Positions 1 through 7,754 of a stretch of DNA of 34,369 nt are shown here, in pieces. The notes under the pieces are model-generated. The model saw only the letters and a program-made list of their open reading frames with translations, searched no databases and was not told the origin of the DNA. The position numbers were made by a program, and so were the translations under genes. Origin of the DNA: Bacteroidales bacterium UBA6828 (GTDB lineage: Bacteria > Bacteroidota > Bacteroidia > Bacteroidales > Paludibacteraceae); the NCBI GenBank assembly GCA_002452095.1, contig DKEG01000013.1, positions 13,602 to 47,970 of the forward strand. Direction: 5' to 3'. Every line of letters starts with the position of its first letter. Within the stretch, counting starts at the first letter, position 1.

Positions 1-36
1 TTTCTACGTCTTTTCTACGTCTTTTCTACGTAATTG
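1..36 (-). repeat. 11-bp tandem repeat (ACGTAGAAAAG), at least three copies, at the end of folK
   Basis: Read on the minus strand the sequence is ATT followed by ACGTAGAAAAG, ACGTAGAAAAG and ACGTAGAAA, the last cut by the window edge. The folK stop codon TAG lies inside the first unit. A closely related repeat (unit ACGTAGAAAGG, also preceded by ATT) is found at 32656-32688 after another gene. Because the period is 11, three copies place TAG in all three frames. The array may continue beyond the window. Confidence 0.9.
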
Positions 37-490
37 GTAAAGGCAGTATCTCTATGAGTGGAACCATTACAAACGGACGGAGATGCATAAGCGGGTGGGG
101 GAGAATGAGGTCGGGAGTTTGGATGGAAAGGGAATGTCCCTGCGGAGTGATATAGAGCAACAGGTCGATGTCTATAAGGCGATCCTGATAGTGTCCGTGC
201 TGCGATTTGTGAGTGCGCCCGAGGGTGTACTCTATTTGTTGGGTAGTGTAGAGAATATCTATTGGAGAAAGGTCTGTGGCGTATGAGGCGCAGAGATTAC
301 AGAATGAGTGTTCAGAGCGGAACCCCCATGGCTCGGAATAGAAGAAAGCAGATCGGCGGACAGGCAGACCTATATGTTGCCCAAGTAGTTGCAACGCATT
401 ATTGATGTTCTGCTCACGGTTTCCGAGATTGCTGCCAAGAGAGAAATATGCAATGGCAGTCCCATTTTCTATAGGGTAGGATGTATGCAA
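26..490 (-). CDS. folK: 2-amino-4-hydroxy-6-hydroxymethyldihydropteridine pyrophosphokinase (HPPK)
   Basis: HPPK transfers pyrophosphate from ATP to 6-hydroxymethyl-7,8-dihydropterin, the step before dihydropteroate synthase in cytosolic folate synthesis. The 154-residue length is normal for a single-domain HPPK. Visible family marks are the N-terminal FSLGSNLGNR stretch (about residues 17-26), the signature QDRLIDIDLLLY with R-x2-D-x-D (metal/ATP site, about residues 102-113), and the HPLMHLRPFVMVPL segment near the C terminus. It starts 6 bp after the cvpA-family gene, so the two are probably cotranscribed. The stop codon TAG is part of an 11-bp tandem repeat, so the last residues (ITNs equivalent: I and T) may have been set by repeat insertion. 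The family assignment is secure. Confidence 0.95.
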   Translation of the reverse strand: MHTSYPIENGTAIAYFSLGSNLGNREQNINNALQLLGQHIGLPVRRSAFFYSEPWGFRSEHSFCNLCASYATDLSPIDILYTTQQIEYTLGRTHKSQHGHYQDRLIDIDLLLYITPQGHSLSIQTPDLILPHPLMHLRPFVMVPLIEILPLPIT

Positions 491-496
491 TGCGTT

Positions 497-997
497 TTAC
501 AGACTGTTTGTGGTGGCCTCGGTTACTACATTGAGCAGATGATTGGATGCGTCCACAAACGGACGATAGAGGACGGAGGTCTTTACGATTTCCGTCTTGC
601 TGAAACAGCCGAATTGGCGGTCAAGCCGGTCGGCAAGGAATACTATTAACAGAACCACCAATGCCCATTTGGCAATGCCGAACAATCCTCCGCCCAATCG
701 GTTGAGAAAACCGAGGTGAATAGCGCGTAGTAGTTTGGAAAGCATGCGTCCGAGGATATTCAGCACAATCGCAATCCCCAAAAACAGCAGGGCGTATGCA
801 ATCACATCGCACACACCCGCAGGCCATTCTGTTTGCAGCAATATCCACGCAGAGAAATGCGCACCCCACAGACGTGCGCCCAACACGCCGAACACAACTG
901 CCAGTATGGCAATGAGTTCGGTGATCAGTCCGCGCATCAGCCCACGGATGAGTCCGATAAGCAGCGGCAAAAGGAGCAGGGCATCAAGCCAATTCAT
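497..997 (-). CDS. CvpA family inner-membrane protein
   Basis: A 166-residue protein with four hydrophobic segments (about residues 4-20, 22-48, 62-82 and 103-122) and the glycine/arginine-rich N terminus typical of the CvpA/colicin V production family: LIGLIRGLMRGLITEL resembles the usual G-x-x-R-G-x-x-x-G-x-x-x-E pattern. Members are small inner-membrane proteins linked to envelope homeostasis and, in enterobacteria, colicin V export; the molecular role is unclear. It is followed by folK with a 6-bp gap. The hairpin at 1043-1090 separates it from the receptor genes to its right, so it probably has its own promoter, but I found no clear -7/-33 pair. Confidence 0.85.
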   Translation of the reverse strand: MNWLDALLLLPLLIGLIRGLMRGLITELIAILAVVFGVLGARLWGAHFSAWILLQTEWPAGVCDVIAYALLFLGIAIVLNILGRMLSKLLRAIHLGFLNRLGGGLFGIAKWALVVLLIVFLADRLDRQFGCFSKTEIVKTSVLYRPFVDASNHLLNVVTEATTNSL

Positions 998-1042
998 TTC
1001 GTTGAAACAAAAAAATAAAGGACAATGAACAAAGAATTAAAA

Positions 1043-1090
1043 AGCGGGACAAAGGTCAATGCTTGTTTGGGTATTGATCTTTGTCCCGCT
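1043..1090 (-). terminator. Strong intrinsic terminator, probably bidirectional
   Basis: AGCGGGACAAAG (1043-1054) pairs perfectly with CTTTGTCCCGCT (1079-1090). The helix continues through a G-T pair into TCAAT/ATTGA (1056-1060/1073-1077), giving about 18 bp around a 12-nt loop. It is flanked by an A run on the left and a T run on the right, so it can work on either strand. It lies just after the stop of the DUF5689 gene (1101) and should end that transcript before the cvpA-folK pair. Confidence 0.9.
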
Positions 1091-1100
1091 CTTTTTCGTT

Positions 1101-2294
1101 TTACTCGGTTGGAGTGGTCTCTTCTTCTTTGGGAGCGGTGTACTCCTGCGGGATCCACTCTTTGCCCGTCTCGGTATTGAACATCACGATGTCGTTCAGC
1201 GGGCTGCTGTTGCCGATATTGATGTTACGCGGGGTGATAGACCAGTCGTATTTGTCGTGTGCATAGCGTGCATTGTCTCGGAACTGACCGAGGATACCCG
1301 TAATTGTCCCCTTATACTTGGCGCAGTTGGCAATACCGGTAGAGTCGGCACCAGGCAAATAGAAATGCGAGAACTTGCTATATTCCGAACTGCCGACGAG
1401 TGTCTCGTTGGTGCCATCGGAGATGATACGGCTTTGCGGGAAACCTACATTGTTGGTGGTCGGTGCAAAGACATTGGCATAACTGTCTGTCTCAGGATCG
1501 CCTGTGGTGCAGTCAGTCAGCGTGCCATTATATTCGTATTTGCCCGTAAACCACACGTCTTTGAGGACAACCAAACGCCCGTCCATCGTACGCATCTGCT
1601 TCTCGTCGTTGAGGTTGATAAAGTCGGCAATAGTGATGGTATCGTATTGCAGTTTCGATTGGTCGGGTACACCGATCAGCGTTACTGCATTGCGGAAAAT
1701 GCCATTCGGAATACGTCCGGGAGCCCAACCGACCTTTTGCGTAGCGTTTTGCGCATAGATATTGTTGTTGTAGGCGGGTATGCATAGTTGCGGCTGGTCG
1801 CCATAACGCCCGATGCACAGCCCATTGCAGCGGATAAGTATCTCTTGTCCGAGTTGGTACATACCACCCACCGAACCGAGATCCACTGACACCCGCAGGT
1901 TCTGTTGCTTGCCGTTAATCACTTGTTGGATAACCAAGGATTTATAAAAATTTCCTCCGTAGTCGTCGGTCGTAACACGTCCTCGGATATAGATACCCGC
2001 ACCGAAGGTCGGCAGGGTGTCAAGCGAGAACAGGTAGATACCATCGCCATTGGTAGCGCGGCTGCGGTATTGCGATGTATCGCTCCAGAAATTCCCTTGT
2101 TCGGTCATATAGGTGTCCACAAACTCATTGAGCGTGTAGAGGTGATATTCAGCATCGCGCTGTTGCATAATGCTTTCGATGTCGTCGCTCTTGCGGAACA
2201 CATCGTCCTCAGTGAGGGCACGCGGTTCGCAAGCAGTGAACAGGGTTGTCGTAGCGGCAAACAGAGCGGCTATATAATAGATTTTACGTTGCAT
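1101..2294 (-). CDS. DUF5689 domain-containing outer-membrane lipoprotein
   Basis: A 397-residue protein with a lipoprotein signal (lipobox LFTAC, lipidated Cys22). The body, about residues 45-390, matches what I know of DUF5689, a Bacteroidota domain with OB-fold-like strands: note the IYIRGRVTTDDYGGNFYKSLVIQ segment in two parts (IYIRGRVTTDDYGGN and FYKSLVIQ) and a later repeat-like segment DGRLVVLKDVWF. Such lipoproteins are usually encoded directly after a TonB-dependent receptor. Here the start is 5 bp from the receptor stop, so the pair is surely one operon. The probable role is as the surface lipoprotein partner of that receptor; the ligand is unknown. The gene ends at a strong terminator. 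Confidence 0.85.
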   Translation of the reverse strand: MQRKIYYIAALFAATTTLFTACEPRALTEDDVFRKSDDIESIMQQRDAEYHLYTLNEFVDTYMTEQGNFWSDTSQYRSRATNGDGIYLFSLDTLPTFGAGIYIRGRVTTDDYGGNFYKSLVIQQVINGKQQNLRVSVDLGSVGGMYQLGQEILIRCNGLCIGRYGDQPQLCIPAYNNNIYAQNATQKVGWAPGRIPNGIFRNAVTLIGVPDQSKLQYDTITIADFINLNDEKQMRTMDGRLVVLKDVWFTGKYEYNGTLTDCTTGDPETDSYANVFAPTTNNVGFPQSRIISDGTNETLVGSSEYSKFSHFYLPGADSTGIANCAKYKGTITGILGQFRDNARYAHDKYDWSITPRNINIGNSSPLNDIVMFNTETGKEWIPQEYTAPKEEETTPTE

Positions 2295-2299
2295 ACTGA

Positions 2300-5200
2300 T
2301 TAGAATTTATAGGTTACATTCAAGAAGAAATTCATACCCCATGCGTAGTAGTACTTGCTCGGGAATTTCCACGCATTTGGGGAGATAACCGAGTTCTCAT
2401 TTTCGCCCACCCCCTGGCGCGTGTAGCGCGGCAGACGCGCCTGTTGGTAGCCGCCCGTCTTGAAATGGGTGTTGTTGGTGAGGTTGGTTACCGACAGGTT
2501 GATTGATAGCGACTGACGGTTCTTCAGATAGATCAATTTGCCCACGCTGGCATCAACAATGAAGCGGTTGAGCGGGTTGGTGGCAGCCAACGACTCCTGC
2601 ATAGAAAGGATATTGTACGGATAACGCAATACAGGTACTCCGTTCTTATCCGGCACGGCATTGGTCGGGAAAGAGCCGTCGCCCGTTATCACAGCAGTTT
2701 TGCCATCAGTGGTCTCAATGGCATTGGCATAACTGTCTCCATACCACCCGTTTACAGGCGTTCCGTCAGCACGAACACCCGTGTAAAGACCTTTCATACG
2801 GCGCGAAGGAGCCACGTCGAGGAAGTTCCAGTCGTAGTAACTGACCGTTACATCAGCAAACCACATCTTCGGGTGGAAGAACGACAGTTTGAGGCTGGCG
2901 TTCACTTGCGGACCGGTTGCGACACGGATGCCCTTGAGCAGCACTTCGTCTTGCAACTCGAAGACCGATTTGCCGTCCTTGTCCTCGGCAAGTGCCATAC
3001 CATTTTCGGCAGATGTGATAGCCATTGCGTTGCTTGTATAGCGATAATCGCCCACGCTGGCAGCACCTGTCAGGGTAAAATACGTACCGAGTTTCACGGC
3101 AGCGGCTGCTTCGATACCCATATGACGGCGGTTGATACCGGTCAGAGCTTGGTTGACAAACGTACGTGCCTCGTCATCATAGTAGCCGTTCAGTTCGCTT
3201 CCGTCCCAGAACTGGGTGAAGAAACCCGTGATACGACCGCGGACAATGGGGAAATTGAACTCGTATGAGAGGTCGCCACCTGCCACTTTCTCGCTGGCTG
3301 CATAGAAGTCCTTGAGGTTCTTGGCATTGTCGTGGGTATAGATTGTCTCAATAGCGCGGTCGTGAACACGCTGTGAGATGTAGGCATTGCGTGCCAACGG
3401 AGCGCGTGTCTCTGCCAACGCATTAATCTTCAGTTTATTGCGTCCGTCAATCTTGTAGGTAGCACCGAGTTTGAAAGCAGGGTCAATGAAATGGTGCGCC
3501 TGTCCCATATAAGTGGTACCTGCAGTAAGTGTGCCGGCATTGGCATGGGCGATGATCTCGTCGGCTTGTGTACCGAGGTAGTGGAAAGCGTATTGCGGAT
3601 TGAGTTGCGAGAGATACCATGCACGACCATTGATCATATTGGTGGTACGTTGCATAGAATAGTAGGTGAGTTGCAGGGCATAATAGAAATCCACTTCGTT
3701 GAATGTCCACTCGTTCTGCGCCCACAGTTTGGCAGTACCCATATTGATACGGTAGTCGTAGCCGAAACGGTCGCCATCGTGCTTTACATCGTTGTAGTCG
3801 GCAGCAATATCGTTCTTCTTCACATTAGCGATGTCGGTTTGCGACAGCCCTGCATTGGTAGCCAACTCCTTGATATCACGGTCGGCAAACGGATCGACAT
3901 CAATCCATTGTTTACCGCCGAGCAGATCGTCTACTGTCTTGTAGTGGATACCTTGCGAGAACTTGCCCTCCAAACCGGCGGTAATCTTGAGATGGTCGAA
4001 CTGCGTATTCACGTAGTTGATATTCGCCATAGCCTCCTGGATATTGTTGTGGCGGCGTTCCAACAGGTAACGTGCCGACCCGTTGGGGTTGTTGTAGTTG
4101 TTGGCGATGTTCGAAGCGTAGATGTTGTCCCAATCGATCTGGGTAGTCTTGTTGTCGCGACTTTGCCACAGATCCACCAATGCATTATATTGTTGTGCAT
4201 TGATACTCGGCCCGATGATGTTGCCATCGTGTGCTAATTGCCCCATACCCATCTCGAGGCCATTCATATCTGCGCCGATGAAATTACCATACGGATAGTG
4301 GCTGCCGTCCGAGCCAAAGAGTTGCTCCGAGTTGGAGTCGGCAATCTGTCCGTCCCAAAGGAACGAAGGCAGGTTGCGGTAGTAGTCAGGACGCGGGTCC
4401 GGCGCATTATAGAATGTGAGTGCCGAGTTGCTGTAGAAACTATAGTGGTAGCCGACGGCAAACTTCATCTTGTTGTAGTCGTCAATCTTCAGGTCGTAAT
4501 TCAAGATGGCGGTCGGGTCATACGATTTGACAATGCGCGAGTTGCGTACTTTGCCATTCTGATAGCCCCAATATGGGTTATAACTATTGTGCCCCCACGA
4601 GGTTTTGTTGTAGGCATTGGTCAGGTCGTACACCTCTTGGGTAACGGCCGCCGACTGCCCGCGCTCGGTAGGTGCACCGAAAGTGATGATAGACAATTTG
4701 TCGCCGTTGTTGAATTTCTTTTCTGCCGAGAAGAAATAGCCCAGCGAGTAGTACTTGATACCTTCACCGATAATTCCCTTCTGGTCGATATATGGCGAGA
4801 AACGGAATGCCATCTGTCCGATAAACGACCAACCGTTGGCAAGCGGTCCGCTGGCGTAGGTGGCATTTACGCGGGCTTTGTAGTTGCGGTTGGTGCCGGC
4901 AACTCCCACTTTCCATCCCTGTGCATAGCGCGAAGCGTCCATCAGATAGTTGGTCGAAGTGCTGAGACCGCCAAAAGCGAAATTGGTCGCCTCAATAGGG
5001 TTCAGCACCTCTTTGTTGCGGCTGGCGTCGTTCAAACCGCCCATTGACGAAAAATTGAACTGACCGCGCTCGGCAGAGTTGAAGTTGATACCGTTGATGT
5101 AGGTCTGCTCGTAGGTCTGGTCGTAACCGCGTTTGCGGTAACGGGCTGTGGACCAAGCAAATGAGGTGGTCGAGTTGAATACATCGTTGCTTGCCGAGGA

Positions 5201-5986
5201 AGCCGATGCCTGCGCCTGCGACTTGCCCTCATCGTCATTGAGATCTTCATCCGCAATGTTGAGGAGGATCTCCTCTTGGGCATCGCGTGCAAGATCACGT
5301 TGCAGACAAATGTTTCCTAGGTCATTTAATTCACCTTCTTGTAATAAAACCAATTGAATATCAGGCATATAGCCATCTGCTTCGATAATAATTTCTTCAT
5401 CTATTGGTTCCAGATATGTGAAAGAAAATTCACCATTGGTGTTAGTGGTGGTGGAGATTCCTTGATTTCCTAAGGTAATTTTTGCTCCTGCAATAGAATG
5501 ACTACCATTGTCCTTGGATAATATACGTCCTCTTATACGTGTAAGCGTAGTAGGCTTGCTATGTGTTTCTATGTTGGTTTGATTTTCTACAGCCTGTTTG
5601 TCAGATACAACTTCTTTCGTTTCCGTAGTAGGTACTTCTGTAGGAGTAGAAACCTCTGTAGTATTTTCTACTTGTTGTTCATCAGCCTTTATTTCCTTTG
5701 GTTTTCTTGTCTTGGCAGGAGAAATGTTTGATGGGGCTATCCAAGAGCGTATGCCTTTAAGCAAAATACCATCTTTATGAAAGAGTGAACCTATTTGCCG
5801 TATCGTGTGTTTGACATCATATACCCATTTGGATATACGCTCACCCGTTATATAATGAGTGGCATCGCGGTTTACGGTTATTGTATCTCCTACTTGATAT
5901 TCTATTTGTTGTGGCGGTGTGTCTTCTGCAAAGACAGTTCCGGCAACGACAAATGTTGTAAGGAGCATTAAAAAGATTTTTTTCAT
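2300..5986 (-). CDS. TonB-dependent outer-membrane receptor with an unusual N-terminal SH3b-like extension
   Basis: A 1228-residue protein. Order of parts: signal peptide (residues 1-20, cut after VFA), a segment of about residues 27-85 (starting EYQVGDTITVNRDATHYITG) that resembles the SH3b-like cell-wall domains at the C termini of phage and bacterial amidases, an acidic Thr/Glu-rich linker (about 95-150), a CarboxypepD-regulatory-like domain (about 152-232), then a plug (SNDVFNSTTSF, RYRKRGYDQTYEQTYING) and a long beta-barrel ending in aromatic VTYKF, a barrel-assembly signal. Receptor function is energy-dependent uptake of a ligand across the outer membrane with TonB. The DNA encoding the first 225 or so residues is clearly AT-richer than the rest, with a sharp change near 5310, suggesting that the N terminus was acquired or replaced. 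It starts 6 bp after the TOPRIM-like gene. The SH3b reading is my inference from the pattern. Confidence 0.9.
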   Translation of the reverse strand: MKKIFLMLLTTFVVAGTVFAEDTPPQQIEYQVGDTITVNRDATHYITGERISKWVYDVKHTIRQIGSLFHKDGILLKGIRSWIAPSNISPAKTRKPKEIKADEQQVENTTEVSTPTEVPTTETKEVVSDKQAVENQTNIETHSKPTTLTRIRGRILSKDNGSHSIAGAKITLGNQGISTTTNTNGEFSFTYLEPIDEEIIIEADGYMPDIQLVLLQEGELNDLGNICLQRDLARDAQEEILLNIADEDLNDDEGKSQAQASASSASNDVFNSTTSFAWSTARYRKRGYDQTYEQTYINGINFNSAERGQFNFSSMGGLNDASRNKEVLNPIEATNFAFGGLSTSTNYLMDASRYAQGWKVGVAGTNRNYKARVNATYASGPLANGWSFIGQMAFRFSPYIDQKGIIGEGIKYYSLGYFFSAEKKFNNGDKLSIITFGAPTERGQSAAVTQEVYDLTNAYNKTSWGHNSYNPYWGYQNGKVRNSRIVKSYDPTAILNYDLKIDDYNKMKFAVGYHYSFYSNSALTFYNAPDPRPDYYRNLPSFLWDGQIADSNSEQLFGSDGSHYPYGNFIGADMNGLEMGMGQLAHDGNIIGPSINAQQYNALVDLWQSRDNKTTQIDWDNIYASNIANNYNNPNGSARYLLERRHNNIQEAMANINYVNTQFDHLKITAGLEGKFSQGIHYKTVDDLLGGKQWIDVDPFADRDIKELATNAGLSQTDIANVKKNDIAADYNDVKHDGDRFGYDYRINMGTAKLWAQNEWTFNEVDFYYALQLTYYSMQRTTNMINGRAWYLSQLNPQYAFHYLGTQADEIIAHANAGTLTAGTTYMGQAHHFIDPAFKLGATYKIDGRNKLKINALAETRAPLARNAYISQRVHDRAIETIYTHDNAKNLKDFYAASEKVAGGDLSYEFNFPIVRGRITGFFTQFWDGSELNGYYDDEARTFVNQALTGINRRHMGIEAAAAVKLGTYFTLTGAASVGDYRYTSNAMAITSAENGMALAEDKDGKSVFELQDEVLLKGIRVATGPQVNASLKLSFFHPKMWFADVTVSYYDWNFLDVAPSRRMKGLYTGVRADGTPVNGWYGDSYANAIETTDGKTAVITGDGSFPTNAVPDKNGVPVLRYPYNILSMQESLAATNPLNRFIVDASVGKLIYLKNRQSLSINLSVTNLTNNTHFKTGGYQQARLPRYTRQGVGENENSVISPNAWKFPSKYYYAWGMNFFLNVTYKF

Positions 5987-5992
5987 ATAAAA

Positions 5993-6685
5993 TTAGTTTT
6001 GATTATTCATTTTTGTGATAATCTCTTCCAAATCTGTGCAGAATAAATCCAAACTCCGATTGGCTTTTCTGCAGTAGGGCAGAGACCGTTTTAATTGTTT
6101 GGTAATTTCTTGATAATCCAAATGTCTTTTGTTTGTACTAATATATTTCTTCTTTTTGTTTCCTAAAGAACCAATCGTTGCTTGCAGACGTTCCTTAGGA
6201 CTTGCCAATGAAGATGTATCATTATCGGAGTTGCTGAAAATGGGTATCAGCCATGCATCTGTTTCTTCAATAGCAATAGCATATACTATTTTACATCGGT
6301 ATTGCACAGGAATGTATGCTTCCAACTTTGCTTTTACTGCTTGACGGAGCGTCTCTGAATAGGTAGTCCAATCTGTATTTTTCGTTCGTATAGGTAGAGG
6401 TATGTTATAATTAGTTTCACCTCGTTCCGCCGTATCAATCTGCACAATAATAACTCCTTCCTCTTCAAAAGAATCGAAAAAGGCAGAAAGAATACCAGTA
6501 TCAGCACAAGTATGCATAACCAATTCCCAATTGCTGAAACGCATTTCAGAAGCATCTGTCTCATCAATAATTTCTTTAGGACGAATGGAGTAAATATCTG
6601 TGCTATCCGCTTTTAGCAGATATTTTAATATGTTGCGAATGACATATATATCAGCAATGCCCTCGGCAATAATTCCATACCTCAT
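5993..6685 (-). CDS. TOPRIM-like (RloB/AbiLii/DUF4276-type) protein, partner of the AAA ATPase
   Basis: A 230-residue protein with no signal peptide. The N terminus has the pattern IIAEGIADIYVI, with Glu8 and Asp12 at the places of the first TOPRIM motif (E-G-x-x-D), and a hydrophobic strand ending in IDTAE (Asp84, Glu87), a candidate for the second acidic motif. IEETDAWLIP (about 139-148) recalls a conserved acidic-tryptophan segment of this group. TOPRIM proteins of this kind act as nucleases beside AAA ATPases in OLD-like, AbiL and PARIS anti-phage systems. Its gene is 2 bp downstream of the ATPase gene, so the two are translationally close. The family placement is from motifs only. The DNA is AT-rich compared with asnS and with the receptor body on either side. 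Confidence 0.65.
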   Translation of the reverse strand: MRYGIIAEGIADIYVIRNILKYLLKADSTDIYSIRPKEIIDETDASEMRFSNWELVMHTCADTGILSAFFDSFEEEGVIIVQIDTAERGETNYNIPLPIRTKNTDWTTYSETLRQAVKAKLEAYIPVQYRCKIVYAIAIEETDAWLIPIFSNSDNDTSSLASPKERLQATIGSLGNKKKKYISTNKRHLDYQEITKQLKRSLPYCRKANRSLDLFCTDLEEIITKMNNQN

Positions 6686-6687
6686 AC

Positions 6688-7734
6688 CTAAAAGTTATTA
6701 GGAACGCCACCAATCAAACCATTCATCCACATCTCTGAGAGTTTCATCCGGGCAGAACTTTCCTTTGTGCGTAGTTGTTTGGCAATGGTATATCCTTCAT
6801 CATTTCGCTCTACAACATACAACTTCTGATTATTGTCATTCAGGTTCAAACCATCTAAAACAGCAGGGTTTTGAGTAGTGAGAAGCACTTGTTTACCATT
6901 GCTTTTTGCCAATTTGGCAAGAATGGTAAGCAGGTGTCTGCACAGGCGCGGATTCAAACCATTGTCAATATTATCTATTGCAAAAAAGGAGGGGGTTTTC
7001 ACACTGACAAAGAGAGTTAAATAGAAGAGCAACTCCAGTATTCCTTCATTGGCATTTTCTGCAGAAAATATGTTGTTGGTTTTTTGCATATACCGATCCT
7101 GAAAATACAAATTAGATATGCTTCGACCTAACTTATATCCTTGCATCTTGTACGTATCATTGGTGTCTATGAAAATATTCTGCATCCAAGGAATACATTC
7201 TGCAACTTCATCTTTGATAAGTCTTTTGTCAGATTCTGACATAGTACTTAATAATACGTCCAAACCTTCACCATGCAAACCTAATGGCATTTGGTAACTG
7301 CCTGTAGTAAAACCACGTAGTGCATCAATAGAGGCAGAGTAGATTAGATACTTGGATAGGGTGTTTCTGAGTACTGTGGATTTTGATATATTGACAGATG
7401 CGTGCCAATCGGCATATATGTCATCCGGATGTTCGTTGGTGATAAGGTAGTTTAATTGTTCTTTTTCGTTGCTAATGGTAATTGCAATTTTTTGTGAAAG
7501 TTTATGCCCGAAGAATGATCCGACAACCAAATTTGGTTTTGCGATTCGGATACCTTTGTAGAACATTTCATCTGTTTTTATATGTCCGTCTCTTTCGGCT
7601 GCAGCCATACCTACAGCCTCCAAGATATTGGACTTACCCGAACCATTTGCTCCAATCAATACATTGATGTTACCCAAATTGAGAGTAACATTGGCTATTG
7701 ATTTGAAGTTTTGTATGGCAAGTGTCTGTATCAT
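6688..7734 (-). CDS. AAA family ATPase (RloA/AbiLi/OLD-like) of a two-gene system
   Basis: A 348-residue ABC/SMC-like ATPase. It starts with the RecF/OLD-type strand LAIQNFKSIANVTL and has a perfect Walker A, GANGSGKS (residues 28-35). The Walker B region reads FFAIDNIDNGLNP (about 250-262): Asp254 is present but the usual catalytic Glu is Asn255. The switch segment reads LLTTQNPAVLDGL, with Gln where many relatives have His. The C terminus carries the LYVVERNDEGYT strand typical of ATPases found with RloB/AbiLii-like partners. It precedes the TOPRIM-like gene by 2 bp and follows asnS by 20 bp, with no visible promoter, so expression may be by read-through from asnS. Known relatives sense phage and activate a nuclease; function here is inferred. 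Confidence 0.8.
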   Translation of the reverse strand: MIQTLAIQNFKSIANVTLNLGNINVLIGANGSGKSNILEAVGMAAAERDGHIKTDEMFYKGIRIAKPNLVVGSFFGHKLSQKIAITISNEKEQLNYLITNEHPDDIYADWHASVNISKSTVLRNTLSKYLIYSASIDALRGFTTGSYQMPLGLHGEGLDVLLSTMSESDKRLIKDEVAECIPWMQNIFIDTNDTYKMQGYKLGRSISNLYFQDRYMQKTNNIFSAENANEGILELLFYLTLFVSVKTPSFFAIDNIDNGLNPRLCRHLLTILAKLAKSNGKQVLLTTQNPAVLDGLNLNDNNQKLYVVERNDEGYTIAKQLRTKESSARMKLSEMWMNGLIGGVPNNF

Positions 7735-7754
7735 ATCGGTACAAAATCATTAGA

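Noticed and set aside
1059..1787. 242-residue plus-strand ORF opposite the DUF5689 gene
   Set aside because: It begins inside the terminator hairpin and is antisense to a well-supported lipoprotein gene.
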